Part shown: piece by piece, positions 1 to 9,104 of the stretch
Layout of the letters: each line of letters starts with the position of its first letter
Numbering within the stretch: the stretch's first letter is position 1
Origin: a bacterium
Lineage (GTDB): Bacteria > UBA9089 > CG2-30-40-21 > SBAY01
Direction of reading: 5' to 3'
Length of the DNA stretch: 27,956 bases
Assembly: GCA_040757115.1 (NCBI GenBank)
Contig: JBFLYA010000027.1
Span: forward strand, 1-27,956
The notes under the pieces: generated by a model
Told to the model about the DNA's origin: nothing
Seen by the model: the letters and a program-made list of their open reading frames with translations, nothing else
The model's database searches: none
Made by a program: the position numbers and the translations under genes

Positions 1-1
1 A

Positions 2-268
2 AAGGAGGCATTTGAAATAGCCAATACAGCGGGGATGAGTGAAAAGGAGTTAGAAATTCAATATAAGCGGCACGATTTTATCCGAATGCAAAGAGGTGCG
101 ATAGAGTTTGCCTTAAAACAAGGGTTACAACAAGGAATACAACAGGGAATACAACAAGGTAAAATAGAAGTAGCGAAAAGTCTTTTGAAATTAGGGGAGA
201 AAGTTGAAAAAATATCCCAGGCAACGGGATTAACAATCGAGGAAATTAAGGGTATTAATTTATACTGA
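2..268 (+). CDS. Rpn-family (PD-(D/E)XK) recombination-promoting nuclease, C-terminal part
   Basis: The reading frame is open from base 2, so the gene starts upstream of the window and only about 88 C-terminal residues are seen. The tail reads KEAFEIANTAGMSEKELE, then a Gln/Gly repeat (QGLQQGIQQGIQQG), then a helix-turn-helix-like end (KLGEKVEKISQATGLTIEEI). This EAFEIA..MS.EE / EGxxEGxxEG / VAKxLL..G.....IS..TGLS.EEI layout is typical of the C-terminus of Rpn/YhgA-type PD-(D/E)XK proteins, which are often called transposases but act as DNA endonucleases. The catalytic domain lies outside the window. The ATG at 35 would give only a 77-residue fragment and is internal. These genes are often multicopy and horizontally moved. 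Confidence 0.7.
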   Translation, partial: KEAFEIANTAGMSEKELEIQYKRHDFIRMQRGAIEFALKQGLQQGIQQGIQQGKIEVAKSLLKLGEKVEKISQATGLTIEEIKGINLY

Positions 269-312
269 AAGACATTAAAGTGTCCCACGATTTGCGATGA
301 TTACCTGAATAT

Positions 313-1362
313 TTACACCTGTGAACGGTTACCATTTACGGTTACTTGAATTGGAAGGAGGAAATTTTTTGCCTCTTCCTTAAAAAATAATAGTCGAGGT
401 CTTGTTGTTCCAAAATTATACTCGGCAAAAGGTTTTTTTGTAAGAAATTCTTGAGTTTTATCGGGAGAGATGATAATTACGGGCCTGAATATTGCCTCAA
501 AACCTGTTCTGAGTGCTTTATACATTTTTTCTAATGAAACGATTCTGGTTTCATCACCAAATTGCTCTGCAAATGAATGAGTTCCCGTTCTTATTCCTAA
601 ATATACGGTTAAATGAGTCGTATATTTTTCTGGATAATGAGTAGCATAATACTTGCCGGTAAGTATATCTCCTGGTAAGACTAAATTAATTGCATTTTCA
701 TCTAAGGGTAGATAATCTTTTTTCTCCTTCCAGAAGTCTATTGCCTTTTTTCCAGTAGGGTCTTGTTTTTGATATAAGGCATAGCCGTTATTTAACATCA
801 ATTCAACTACTTCCCAGGTGGATGATTTCCAATCACTATCATCAATTAACCCAATCTCTATTAGAAATTTATCTATGGCATCATACTCACCCAATTTGCC
901 ATACCAACTTGAATTTAATATCTGATAAATTTCAGGGGAAACTTCAGGGAAAATGTCTGGAGTCTGATTCCATGATTGAATCGTAGTATCCATTATTTCT
1001 TTAACCCTGGTAACCCGTAATGAATAATCCAGCATCTCATTTACACTTGTATAACCTAATTCTGTAGATAGTTTTTTAAACCAGACTGCATAAAGCATCT
1101 GGATAGTGGCCGTGCAATTATATTTTTCGCCATTATTTGGTATTTCATCTACTGTTAGTTTTTTCCAGAATTTACTTATGTATATAGGAATGGTATTTTC
1201 TTCATTCTTAAGGATATGATTTGAGATATTCTCTCCTGTGGTTCGAAGTGCACCTATTTCCTGAGAATAAGAATTTAATATTATCAACACAAATGCAAGA
1301 GAAATGACATAAATGACCTTTTTGAATAAGTTGTTATCCTCTATATTTTTTACTTTACCCAT
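313..1362 (-). CDS. Exported papain-like (NlpC/P60-like) protein of unknown function
   Basis: About 349 residues. The chosen ATG (1362) is preceded by AAAAGGG and gives a short charged N-region followed by one hydrophobic segment (VIYVISLAFVLIILNSYS), a signal peptide or membrane anchor. An upstream in-frame ATG (1425) has a better AAGGTG site but would place about 20 unlikely residues before it. Visible motifs are NCTATIQMLYAVW (Cys ~83), LPGDIL (~229-234) and TTHLTVYLG (His ~250) followed by HSFAEQFG. The Cys / PGD / HxxxYLG order matches the papain-like NlpC/P60 and related amidase folds, but the Cys-His distance (~167 residues) is much larger than in plain NlpC/P60, so there is a large helical insertion. 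Peptidoglycan amidase is possible. The gene is divergent from hisI and stands alone. Function not established. Confidence 0.5.
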   Translation of the reverse strand: MGKVKNIEDNNLFKKVIYVISLAFVLIILNSYSQEIGALRTTGENISNHILKNEENTIPIYISKFWKKLTVDEIPNNGEKYNCTATIQMLYAVWFKKLSTELGYTSVNEMLDYSLRVTRVKEIMDTTIQSWNQTPDIFPEVSPEIYQILNSSWYGKLGEYDAIDKFLIEIGLIDDSDWKSSTWEVVELMLNNGYALYQKQDPTGKKAIDFWKEKKDYLPLDENAINLVLPGDILTGKYYATHYPEKYTTHLTVYLGIRTGTHSFAEQFGDETRIVSLEKMYKALRTGFEAIFRPVIIISPDKTQEFLTKKPFAEYNFGTTRPRLLFFKEEAKNFLLPIQVTVNGNRSQV

Positions 1363-1526
1363 TTTTAGATTTCCCTTTTCAAGAAGGTTAAGATTGAGGG
1401 AGCAAAAGAAGTTGAGATTTCTCATCCTCTCACCTTCTAATCCTCCCAACTTCTTCTCTTTCTTAACCGTAACCTTTCCTTAACTATATATATCGACAAA
1501 TTTATTGATTTTCTTAATAATTTTTG

Positions 1527-1555
1527 TTGACAATAGGTGAAAATAGATGTAAAAT
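1527..1555 (+). promoter_or_regulatory. Sigma70-type promoter of hisI
   Basis: TTGACA (1527-1532), a 17-bp spacer and TAAAAT (1550-1555). Transcription would start near 1562, giving a ~15-nt leader that holds the GGAGGT ribosome site of hisI. Confidence 0.75.
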
Positions 1556-1576
1556 CTAACTAATGGAGGTAAATAA

Positions 1577-1900
1577 ATGGAATTAAAATTTGATGACCGT
1601 GGATTAATCCCGACAATAATTCAGGATGAGGCGACAAAGGACATTTTAATGCTTGCTTATATGAATAAAGAATCATTACAGAAGACCATAGAAACAGGTA
1701 AAACACATTTCTGGAGCAGGTCAAGACAATCACTCTGGTTAAAAGGAGAAACCTCCGGCCATTTTCAATTAGTTAAAGAAATCTGGTATGATTGTGATGA
1801 GGATACCTTATTGGTTAAAGTAGAACAAATAGGTAATGTGGCTTGCCATACTGGCGAGCGAAGTTGCTTTTATCGAAAGTTGTATTCTGCAGATGAATAG
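1577..1900 (+). CDS. hisI: Phosphoribosyl-AMP cyclohydrolase
   Basis: 107 residues, the normal length for the single-domain cyclohydrolase; no HisE domain is fused. It opens the adenine ring of phosphoribosyl-AMP, the third step of histidine synthesis, in the cytoplasm. Family motifs are all present: [20 protein letters not shown], the metal-binding DCDEDTLL, and [10 protein letters not shown], which supplies the zinc-ligand cysteines together with the Cys of YDCDED. GGAGGT lies 8 nt before the ATG and a strong promoter lies just upstream. hisF, hisA and hisE are not adjacent, so the his pathway is scattered here. trpE follows after an 85-bp spacer. Confidence 0.96.
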   Translation: MELKFDDRGLIPTIIQDEATKDILMLAYMNKESLQKTIETGKTHFWSRSRQSLWLKGETSGHFQLVKEIWYDCDEDTLLVKVEQIGNVACHTGERSCFYRKLYSADE

Positions 1901-1985
1901 AACGCAGATGACGCAGATTTAACAGATAGATGCTGATTTTATTGGTCTTTGGTCTATGGTCTGTGGTCTATTTCGGGGAGAATTT

Positions 1986-3464
1986 ATGTATTATCCAACT
2001 AAAGAAGAATTTAGACAAAAATCTAAGCAAGGTAATTTAATACCTGTTTATAAAGAGATTCTGGGGGATCTGGAAACCCCTCTTTCTGCTTTCTACAAGA
2101 TTAGTCAATCAAAATACGCCTATCTTTTAGAAAGTGTAGAGAAGGGAGAAAAGTTGGGCAGATACTCATTTTTAGGTGCAAATCCTTCAATAATTTTTAA
2201 ATCCAAAGGCAAGAACGGAGTGATTATTAGAGATGGTCAAGAGGAAACTTTTGATGTTGGTGAAGACCCATTAATTCAACTCAAAAAACTAATGAGTCAG
2301 TTTAAACCAGTCAAGGTTGATGGGCTACCAAGATTTTATGGAGGAGCAGTGGGTTATTTAAGTTATGATTATGTTAGATTTATTGAGAATCTGCCGGATA
2401 AAAATCCAGATGACCTTAATCTACCCCATACATTTTTTGCTATCACCGATACGATTATTATCTTTGACCACCTCCTTCAAACAATAAAAGTAGTCTCAAA
2501 TGCTCACATAGATAATGACCCGGCTTTATCTTATGAGAAGGCAATAGAACAAATTGAAGGGATAATCACTAAATTACGCCAATCTTTACCAAATCCGAAA
2601 TCCGAAATCCGAAATCCGAAATCCGAAATCCGATTAGAATCTAACTTTACTAAAGATGGATATGAGAAAATAGTGCGGCAGGCAAAGGAATACATCAAGG
2701 CAGGAGATATATTTCAAGTTGTCCCTTCTCAAAGGTTTAGTGGTAAGATTTATTGTGACCCTTTAACTATCTATCGTGCACTAAGAAAGATAAATCCTTC
2801 GCCTTATATGTATTATCTAAAATATGATGAGGTTGCAATTGTGGGTTCATCGCCAGAGATTTTGGTGAGATTAGAGGATGGGGAGGTAGAGACAAGACCT
2901 ATTGCTGGGACCCGACCTCGAGGCAGTAATAAAGAGGCAGATAATGAATATGCTAAAGAGCTATTGGCAGACCCAAAGGAAAATGCAGAACACATTATGT
3001 TAGTTGACCTCGGTCGCAATGATATTGGACGGGTTTGTAAATATACAACAATTCACTTGCCTGAATTTAAAGTCATAGAAAAATATTCACATGTTATGCA
3101 CATTGTTACTTCCGTAAAAGGAAATCTTTTACCTCAGTTCGATGCCTTTAGTTTAATCAGGGCTTGTTTTCCTGCAGGGACAGTTACAGGTGCTCCTAAA
3201 GTCAGGGCAATGGAAATAATTGATGAGTTAGAACCTACAAGAAGAGGACCTTATGCTGGTTGTGTTGGATACTTCAGTTTCTCGGGCAATTTAGATACCT
3301 GTATTACGATTAGAACTATTGTCATTAAAGATGGTAAAGCATACCTGCAAGCTGGAGGAGGAGTTGTAGCCGATTCAAATCCAGAAACCGAATATTATGA
3401 GACAAAAAATAAACTTAAATGCTTAATTGATGCGATTGAATTGGCAGAGAAAGGATTGGAATAA
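1986..3464 (+). CDS. trpE: Anthranilate synthase component I
   Basis: 492 residues from the ATG at 1986, which has GGGGAG just upstream; an in-frame start at 1956 lies in a repeat-derived spacer (tctatggtctgtggtcta) and is rejected. The enzyme makes anthranilate from chorismate, using ammonia from the TrpG glutaminase. The N-terminal domain carries [19 protein letters not shown] (LLES is the tryptophan feedback site). The chorismate-binding domain carries [65 protein letters not shown] and [13 protein letters not shown]. These fit TrpE rather than PabB, mainly by the N-domain LLES and overall length. No trpG follows. Six tandem heptamers interrupt the linker near residues 202-216. Flanking spacers contain short repetitive words. 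Confidence 0.95.
   Translation: MYYPTKEEFRQKSKQGNLIPVYKEILGDLETPLSAFYKISQSKYAYLLESVEKGEKLGRYSFLGANPSIIFKSKGKNGVIIRDGQEETFDVGEDPLIQLKKLMSQFKPVKVDGLPRFYGGAVGYLSYDYVRFIENLPDKNPDDLNLPHTFFAITDTIIIFDHLLQTIKVVSNAHIDNDPALSYEKAIEQIEGIITKLRQSLPNPKSEIRNPKSEIRLESNFTKDGYEKIVRQAKEYIKAGDIFQVVPSQRFSGKIYCDPLTIYRALRKINPSPYMYYLKYDEVAIVGSSPEILVRLEDGEVETRPIAGTRPRGSNKEADNEYAKELLADPKENAEHIMLVDLGRNDIGRVCKYTTIHLPEFKVIEKYSHVMHIVTSVKGNLLPQFDAFSLIRACFPAGTVTGAPKVRAMEIIDELEPTRRGPYAGCVGYFSFSGNLDTCITIRTIVIKDGKAYLQAGGGVVADSNPETEYYETKNKLKCLIDAIELAEKGLE
2591..2632 (+). repeat. In-frame heptanucleotide tandem repeat inside trpE
   Basis: Six perfect copies of AAATCCG, encoding [12 protein letters not shown] in the linker between the two TrpE domains. 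Seven is not a multiple of three, so gain or loss of one unit would shift the frame. The same word type is common as spacer repeat in candidate-phylum genomes. Confidence 0.95.
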
Positions 3465-3520
3465 ATTTTAAATCTAAAATCTGCAATCTAAAATCAAAAA
3501 TAATTAGAGGAGGATAAATT

Positions 3521-3886
3521 ATGAGTGTATTGAAGGTTGCTATTAGTAAAAAATATAAGGATATTTTGGAACCTTTCGGAGACTTTCAAGGAGTGGTCAA
3601 TAACGCTTTAAGAAGATATGTATTAGATATAAGTAGCGAGCGAGTTGAAAAATGTGAGACAGAAATTAAAAAATTAGAGGGAAAGTATCATTGCTCATTT
3701 AAAACATTTCTTTCTAAGGTAGGTACAGATAAAGATATTACATTCCTACAACAAATAGAAGAAAAATATCCTATGTGGGAAAGCGATTTTAACCTATGGG
3801 AATCCTATATCACGGAGTTGAATAAATGGAAGGAAAAGATGAGTATTATTTTGAAAGGTTATAGGTATAAGAAAGGACTACAATGA
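3521..3886 (+). CDS. Small protein of unknown function, possible antitoxin-like
   Basis: 121 residues, with a very strong AGAGGAGG site before the ATG. No catalytic motif is visible. The N-terminus (MSVLKVAISKKYKDILEPF) could be a ribbon-helix-helix-like strand followed by helices. The middle is charged and helical (SSERVEKCETEIKKLEGKY), and the end has regularly spaced Trp residues (YPMWESDFNLWESYITELNKW). The pattern KY..SF.TFL..V / D..W..D...WE recalls small antitoxin-like proteins that pair with DUF6516/TumE-type toxins, but no toxin gene follows. Instead its stop overlaps the histidine kinase start by 4 nt, so the two are translationally coupled. Function unknown. Confidence 0.6.
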   Translation: MSVLKVAISKKYKDILEPFGDFQGVVNNALRRYVLDISSERVEKCETEIKKLEGKYHCSFKTFLSKVGTDKDITFLQQIEEKYPMWESDFNLWESYITELNKWKEKMSIILKGYRYKKGLQ

Positions 3887-5559
3887 TGAAAACAAAAAAC
3901 AACCAACTTATCAAAAAAATAGAAGAATTGAAACTCCTCACTAAAATTAGCCAGATTATCAATTCTACCTTAGATCTGGAAAAATTACTTAAAATAGTTA
4001 TGGAATTAGTCACACAGATGTTACCTGTGGAATCTTCCTCTTTGATGCTTTTAGATAAAGAAAAGAACGAACTTGTTTTTGAAGTAGCAATTGGTGAGAA
4101 GAGTAAGGAGGTAAAAAGGATTACATTCCCTGCAGATAAAGGAATTGCCGGGTGGGTAGTTACAAATCGCAAACCTCTCATAGTTAATAATGTTAGTCAG
4201 GATTCACGATTTTATTCAGAAATTGATACTGTTACCCATTATAAAAGTAAATCTATATTATGCGTGCCATTGAAGATAAAACAAAGGATAATTGGTGTTC
4301 TGGAGGCAATTAATAAGATTGATGGCGATTTTACAAAGGAGGATGTCCAATTACTCAACACCATTGTTAATCAAATCGCGGTGGCGGTTGAAAATGCACA
4401 ATTGTATAAAAAACTTGAAAAAAAGGTAGAATTAGCCAATCAGGAATTAATCCATGCTAATAGATTATTACTCCTTGAAAAGGATAAAGTTAAAGCCGTT
4501 ATTGAAGGGATGGATGACGGTGTTTTTGCTACGGATAACAGTGGTAAGGTAATTTTGTTAAATCATAAATCTGAAAAACTATTAGGAAAAAAGATAGGTT
4601 GTTCCCTTAAAGATTTAATCAGAGACGAAGGATTTATTCAAGCATATCAAGAGGCGGGAAGAAAAGGGAGAGTGATAGAAAAAGAACTTAGTTTTAACTT
4701 ACAACAAATATATAGCGTGATTATTACGCCGATGAAAGAAAAAGGTAAAACAGTTGGTCAGATAGCGGTCATGCGAGACATTACCAAACAAAAAGAAATG
4801 GAACGACTAAAGACTAATTTTATTTCCGTTGCCTCACATGAATTAAAAACACCATTAACCTCGATTAAATCTTTAGCCGAGATGCTATTAGATGAAGAAT
4901 TGGAGCCACAGACACAAAAGGAGTTCACCCAGATTATTAATGATGAGGCAGATAGACTTGCTCGCCTATTAGGAGATTTGATGAATATTTCAAAGATTGA
5001 TTCAGGGAAAAGAAAAATTAATAAACAACCTCTAATCATAACGGATATATTAGAATCAGTTCGCATAAGATTTAAAGAATTAGCCCGGCGCAATGGGGTG
5101 ATAATGAATTTTGAGATAGAGGATGATTGTCAAGAAATAGTCGCGGATAAAGATATTATTGATGAAATTTTTATAAATTTAGTCTCAAATGCCATTAAAT
5201 TTTCTCCAAAAGGTGGAGAGGTAAAAATAGAGGTGAAGAAAATCGAATATGAAAAGTTACCTGAGACGATAAAACACCAATTAGCACTACTTCCATATAT
5301 CTTGATATCTATAGCGGATACAGGGATTGGTATTGCCAAACAGGAAATGAAACATCTTTTTGTCGATGAGTTCTTCCGGTCAGAAAGAAAAGAGGTTCGT
5401 GAAGTAAGTGGAACAGGACTTGGACTAACTATTGTTAAAAGATTAATTACTCGACTTGGCGGAGATATTTTTGTTGAAAGTAAAATTGGTAAAGGAAGTA
5501 AATTTTCCTTTGTTCTGCCAGTTATTGGTGGTAAAGGGGTAACACCCTCGGATGGTTGA
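3883..5559 (+). CDS. Sensor histidine kinase with GAF and PAS domains
   Basis: 558 residues, no transmembrane segment, so probably a cytoplasmic sensor. Order: a short coiled N-terminus; a GAF domain (~27-170, with ADKGIAGWVV and SILCVPLKIKQRIIGVLEAIN); a coiled linker; a PAS domain (~205-305, with GMDDGVFATDNSGKVILLN, ending MRDITKQKEMERLK); HisKA with the phospho-acceptor in SHELKTPLTSIKSLAEML (His319); and HATPase_c with FINLVSNAIKFSPKGG (N box), ADTGIGIA (G1), EFFRS (F) and GTGLGLTIVKRL (G2). All catalytic boxes look intact. Its start overlaps the end of the preceding 121-residue gene. No response regulator is in the window, so it is an orphan kinase whose partner is elsewhere. The ligand of the GAF domain cannot be told. 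Confidence 0.93.
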   Translation: MMKTKNNQLIKKIEELKLLTKISQIINSTLDLEKLLKIVMELVTQMLPVESSSLMLLDKEKNELVFEVAIGEKSKEVKRITFPADKGIAGWVVTNRKPLIVNNVSQDSRFYSEIDTVTHYKSKSILCVPLKIKQRIIGVLEAINKIDGDFTKEDVQLLNTIVNQIAVAVENAQLYKKLEKKVELANQELIHANRLLLLEKDKVKAVIEGMDDGVFATDNSGKVILLNHKSEKLLGKKIGCSLKDLIRDEGFIQAYQEAGRKGRVIEKELSFNLQQIYSVIITPMKEKGKTVGQIAVMRDITKQKEMERLKTNFISVASHELKTPLTSIKSLAEMLLDEELEPQTQKEFTQIINDEADRLARLLGDLMNISKIDSGKRKINKQPLIITDILESVRIRFKELARRNGVIMNFEIEDDCQEIVADKDIIDEIFINLVSNAIKFSPKGGEVKIEVKKIEYEKLPETIKHQLALLPYILISIADTGIGIAKQEMKHLFVDEFFRSERKEVREVSGTGLGLTIVKRLITRLGGDIFVESKIGKGSKFSFVLPVIGGKGVTPSDG

Positions 5560-5585
5560 CAAATTAAGATAACATATAGTATACT
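5556..5585 (+). promoter_or_regulatory. Promoter of the HEAT-repeat gene, overlapping the kinase stop codon
   Basis: TTGACA (5556-5561) overlaps the TGA of the kinase gene. An 18-bp spacer leads to TATACT (5580-5585). Transcription would start near 5592, at the AGGAGG ribosome site, so the leader is only about 14 nt. Confidence 0.7.
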
Positions 5586-5605
5586 ATTTTCAGGAGGTGA
5601 ACAAA

Positions 5606-7948
5606 ATGAGGTTAATATGGTTCATTATAATAAGTATTGGCTTAATTGGGCAGGCTTTTTCTGAAGAGATAACCGAAGATTATAAAGCAGAGGCACAATG
5701 GCATTATGAAATGGCTTGTGATTGCCTGAAAAAAGAAGACAAAAATCTTACCGAGGCAATCAGAATACTTCACGAGATTGTTGATTACTATGACCCTGAC
5801 CACTTGCAGGCTTATGAATTACTTATTAAATGTTATGAAGAACTTAAGAATGAGGATAATTTAAAAAGTATCCAGCAAAGATACACCCAAAGGTTACAAA
5901 TTCAAAAAGAACAGAAACCAAAGAAAGACCAAATCACTGAATATTACACTGGAGGGACGGAAACAAACCAGATTAATGAATTAATCCAAAATCTTAAATT
6001 AGCGGATGCAGAAAAACGATATAATGCGGCTGAAAAATTAATCAATAAAGGGGATTTAGTCGTTTCAGCTTTAATTAAGGCACTTGAAAGTAATGATTTG
6101 GTTTTGCAAGGTATGGCGTGCTATATCTTAGGGAAAATAGGAAATAACCAGGCAGTAGAGCCACTTATTAATTTATTAAAGCAAGGTGTGCCAGCCAGCA
6201 AAATTACCTCAGCAAAGGCATTAGGAGATATTCAGGATAAAAAGGCTATTGTGGAGCTTATCAATGCCTTATCAGAGCCTTATTTTAATCATTACGAAGG
6301 GAAATATAAGATAAGGGAGGCGGCGGCAGATGCCCTGTCTAAATATGGTGAAAAGGCACTACCAAAACTTATCCACTCAGCCAGAAGTGATAATGAGGCA
6401 ACACGCTGGTTCTCCTTAGAGGCATTGCAACGGATGGAATCTATCCCACAAACAGCTACATTGACCTTTATAAATGCCCTGATAGATAAAAATGACCAGG
6501 TCAAATTGACCGCAGTTAAGGCACTTGGAAAAATAAGAGATGAAAACTCTATCCCTTCGCTTGCCCGCACACTAAAAAGTAACAATGCAACTATCCGATA
6601 TTTTGCTGTTCAATCTCTTGGTGAAATTAATTCAAAAGAGTGCATAATGCCTCTTCTGGGAGCATTAAATGATGAGGATACTCAAGTAGTCAATGAGGCA
6701 ATCAAGGTTTTGGTAAAACTTGGGGCAAAAGACGCTATTAATTCCATTCTGGTGATTGCTCAGGATGAAAAACGACCTGTGACCTCAAGATGGTATGCTA
6801 TTCGGGCTATTGGGCAGTTGTATGCTCTTGAAGGAATGCCAATTTTAATCAAGGCATTATCAGATGAAAATGAGTGGATAAGAAGTGCGGCCGCAACGGC
6901 TTTAAACATTCCAAAAACAATCGAGGATAAAGAATTATTAGAAAAGAAAAAAAAGGCACTGACTTCACTTGGACTTAAATTCGCCCTCACCTCTTCTGCG
7001 ACCTACGAAGAGGCACGAAAGGCAAGTATTTCAAAGGCACTAAAATTCCTTGTTGCCAATCAACACGAAGATGGCCATTTCCAGAGTGATATTTTCCCAT
7101 TAGGCGTAACTCAATTAGCACTTTTATGCCTTTTAAAAGAAAGAATAAATGAAGAAGACCCGGTAGTTAAAAAAGGTATTGAATATATGCTCAAACATGC
7201 AAACCCAGATGGTAGTTATCTCTCAATAAGTGAGCCGGAAAAGATAAAATGCTCGTATAATACCTCGTTAGCGATAATGGTTTTATCGGCAACTGAAAAC
7301 CCAATGTATAAAAATCTGGTTGAAAAAAGTATATCCTGGCTTTTGAGTATTCAAGATAAAGATGGCGGTTTTGGGTATGTTGCAGGTGGCAGGTCAGATT
7401 TAAGTTCAACAGAGTTTGCCTTAATGGCATTAGATTCTGGATATAAATTCTTAGGACGAGCCAAAACCGATGATGTCTGGATACGGGCATTGGATTACTT
7501 AACTCAGCAACAAAATTCAGATGGTGGGTTTGGATATATCAAAGAAAAAGGCACTGTATCTTATGGAAGTATGGGTGCGGCGGGTTTAATTGGGTTTTTA
7601 CTTTGTAATTTAGACACCGCGGACATTCGAGCAAAAAATGCCCTGCACTGGATTAGCCAGAATTATACCTTAAATGAAAATCCATACGGACCGGCTAAAT
7701 GGTACGAATATTATATTCATAGCCTGGCTTTTGCACTTGAATTGACTAAAAAAGAAATCATAATTGATAGATATGGTAAGGTGCATTATTGGTATCCAGA
7801 GATAGTCAATAAATTGATAAGAATGCAGGATAAAGAAGGTTTTTGGGTAATCTCGCAAGACTGCCTTTTTACAACATATTTTACCCAGGTATTACAAATA
7901 AAACCTATGCCAGAAAGCATTGAGTTAAAATTAGAAAATGAAAATTAA
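5606..7948 (+). CDS. Exported HEAT-repeat protein with C-terminal terpenoid-cyclase-like alpha/alpha barrel
   Basis: 780 residues from the ATG at 5606 (AGGAGG 8 nt upstream; an in-frame GTG nine bases earlier overlaps that site). A Sec signal peptide is clear (MRLIWFIIISIGLIGQAFS). Then come a short TPR-like helical region (~15-85), about nine HEAT/PBS-lyase-like repeats (~125-440, with VSALIKALESNDLVLQGMAC, VEPLINLLKQG and IPSLARTLKSNNATIRYFAV) and a prenyltransferase/squalene-cyclase-like region (~470-765) with QDKDGGFGYVAGG and QQNSDGGFGYIKE repeats. The DxDD-type acid motif of true terpene cyclases is not seen, so an enzymatic cyclase is unlikely. A periplasmic or surface binding/scaffold role is inferred. 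The nuclease gene behind it overlaps it by 11 nt. Confidence 0.8.
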   Translation: MRLIWFIIISIGLIGQAFSEEITEDYKAEAQWHYEMACDCLKKEDKNLTEAIRILHEIVDYYDPDHLQAYELLIKCYEELKNEDNLKSIQQRYTQRLQIQKEQKPKKDQITEYYTGGTETNQINELIQNLKLADAEKRYNAAEKLINKGDLVVSALIKALESNDLVLQGMACYILGKIGNNQAVEPLINLLKQGVPASKITSAKALGDIQDKKAIVELINALSEPYFNHYEGKYKIREAAADALSKYGEKALPKLIHSARSDNEATRWFSLEALQRMESIPQTATLTFINALIDKNDQVKLTAVKALGKIRDENSIPSLARTLKSNNATIRYFAVQSLGEINSKECIMPLLGALNDEDTQVVNEAIKVLVKLGAKDAINSILVIAQDEKRPVTSRWYAIRAIGQLYALEGMPILIKALSDENEWIRSAAATALNIPKTIEDKELLEKKKKALTSLGLKFALTSSATYEEARKASISKALKFLVANQHEDGHFQSDIFPLGVTQLALLCLLKERINEEDPVVKKGIEYMLKHANPDGSYLSISEPEKIKCSYNTSLAIMVLSATENPMYKNLVEKSISWLLSIQDKDGGFGYVAGGRSDLSSTEFALMALDSGYKFLGRAKTDDVWIRALDYLTQQQNSDGGFGYIKEKGTVSYGSMGAAGLIGFLLCNLDTADIRAKNALHWISQNYTLNENPYGPAKWYEYYIHSLAFALELTKKEIIIDRYGKVHYWYPEIVNKLIRMQDKEGFWVISQDCLFTTYFTQVLQIKPMPESIELKLENEN

Positions 7949-9104
7949 AGCAGTTTTAACTTCGGATAATCATTTAAATAATTATTATGCAAAGATGTCG
8001 CCGGTGCGGTTAGAAGAGCGTCGGGCGATAATTCGTCAGGCATTTCAACAAACGATTGAATTTAGCCTCGAAAAGCAAGTGAATTTATTTTTACATGCCG
8101 GTGACCTGTTTGATATGCCTGACCCTAAAAATACTGAATTAATCTTCATTGCTCGCCAATTCCAGAGGCTAATCAAGAATAATATTCAGGTGTTTTTAAT
8201 TGGTGGCACACACGATGTCCCTAAAACACGCACCGTGACCACAGAAGGTATTCCACAGCGTATCTTCCATGAAACAGAACAGGCGCATCTTTTATATGAT
8301 GCCACACAAATCCAGACAGTCAAAACTAAAATTAAGGATTTAGAAATAGTCGTAGGAGGATTGTCATATAATCCTAAACTCATCAAAGGAGATGACCCAT
8401 TAAGTAATCTCACCTTTCCAGCAATTGGTGATATAAATATTCTTCTCCTTCATTATGGCATTGAAAATCATATACCAGCGGATGTTAATGAACCATTACT
8501 AAGATATTCGAGTATTTCCAAATTAGATGGGGTAAATTATGTCTTCGTCGGACATCAACATCGAACAGAGGTGTTTAAAATAGAAGATAAACAGGTTATT
8601 ATCCCGGGTGCTACGGAACGAATGAGTTTTGGAGAATTATCTAATCCAACGGGATTTTATTATTTAGAGTTAGAAAAAAGTGGTCTATCAAGCCTGGAAT
8701 ATATTAAAATAGAACCTCAGCCAATGATTGAATTTAAGATTTCTTTAGCTACCTTTTCATCATCAGGCGACCCAACCCCATATCTCATCGAAAGATTTTT
8801 ACCCGTATGTACTCCAGAAGGTATTTTAAAATGTAAAATTATTGGGAGTATCTCTCGGGAGCTTTTTCATAAACTTAGACTTAATGAAATCTGGCAGTTT
8901 GGAATGTCACACAACTTCCATTTTGACCTGGATACAAAGGACCTGTTTATTGAAGATGAAATGATAAAGCTAAATTCTTCTAACAGTATAAGTCAGCGAG
9001 ATGAAATCACTAATGTGGTTGCGGCACTAATTGATGAGGTTCAAGAAGAGGATGAAAAAAGGATAATTCACGAGGCAAAAAATCTTATCTTTTCAAGCAT
9101 TTGA
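7938..9104 (+). CDS. SbcD/Mre11-like metallophosphoesterase, probable DNA repair nuclease
   Basis: 388 residues. Calcineurin-type metal motifs occur in order: SDNHLN, HAGDLFDMP, GGTHD, LLLHYG and VGHQHRTE, followed by a capping region and a helical tail. This is the layout of the SbcD/Mre11 DNA exonuclease family. Motif III reads GTHD, where most relatives have GNHD, so one metal-ligand Asn is replaced by Thr. The start lies inside the end of the HEAT-repeat gene (11-nt overlap, different frame), so expression is likely coupled. No SbcC/Rad50 ATPase gene follows, which is unusual because sbcD is normally paired with sbcC. It could therefore be a stand-alone member of the family. Substrate unknown. 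Confidence 0.8.
   Translation: MKIKAVLTSDNHLNNYYAKMSPVRLEERRAIIRQAFQQTIEFSLEKQVNLFLHAGDLFDMPDPKNTELIFIARQFQRLIKNNIQVFLIGGTHDVPKTRTVTTEGIPQRIFHETEQAHLLYDATQIQTVKTKIKDLEIVVGGLSYNPKLIKGDDPLSNLTFPAIGDINILLLHYGIENHIPADVNEPLLRYSSISKLDGVNYVFVGHQHRTEVFKIEDKQVIIPGATERMSFGELSNPTGFYYLELEKSGLSSLEYIKIEPQPMIEFKISLATFSSSGDPTPYLIERFLPVCTPEGILKCKIIGSISRELFHKLRLNEIWQFGMSHNFHFDLDTKDLFIEDEMIKLNSSNSISQRDEITNVVAALIDEVQEEDEKRIIHEAKNLIFSSI

Noticed and set aside
58-288. Antisense frame over the Rpn tail (Cys-Ile-Pro repeats)
   Set aside because: It is the reverse reading of the Gln/Gly repeat of the Rpn protein and has no ribosome site.
1956-1985. Earlier start of TrpE
   Set aside because: The extra residues come from a tctatggtctgtggtcta spacer repeat; the ATG at 1986 has a ribosome site and the normal TrpE start.
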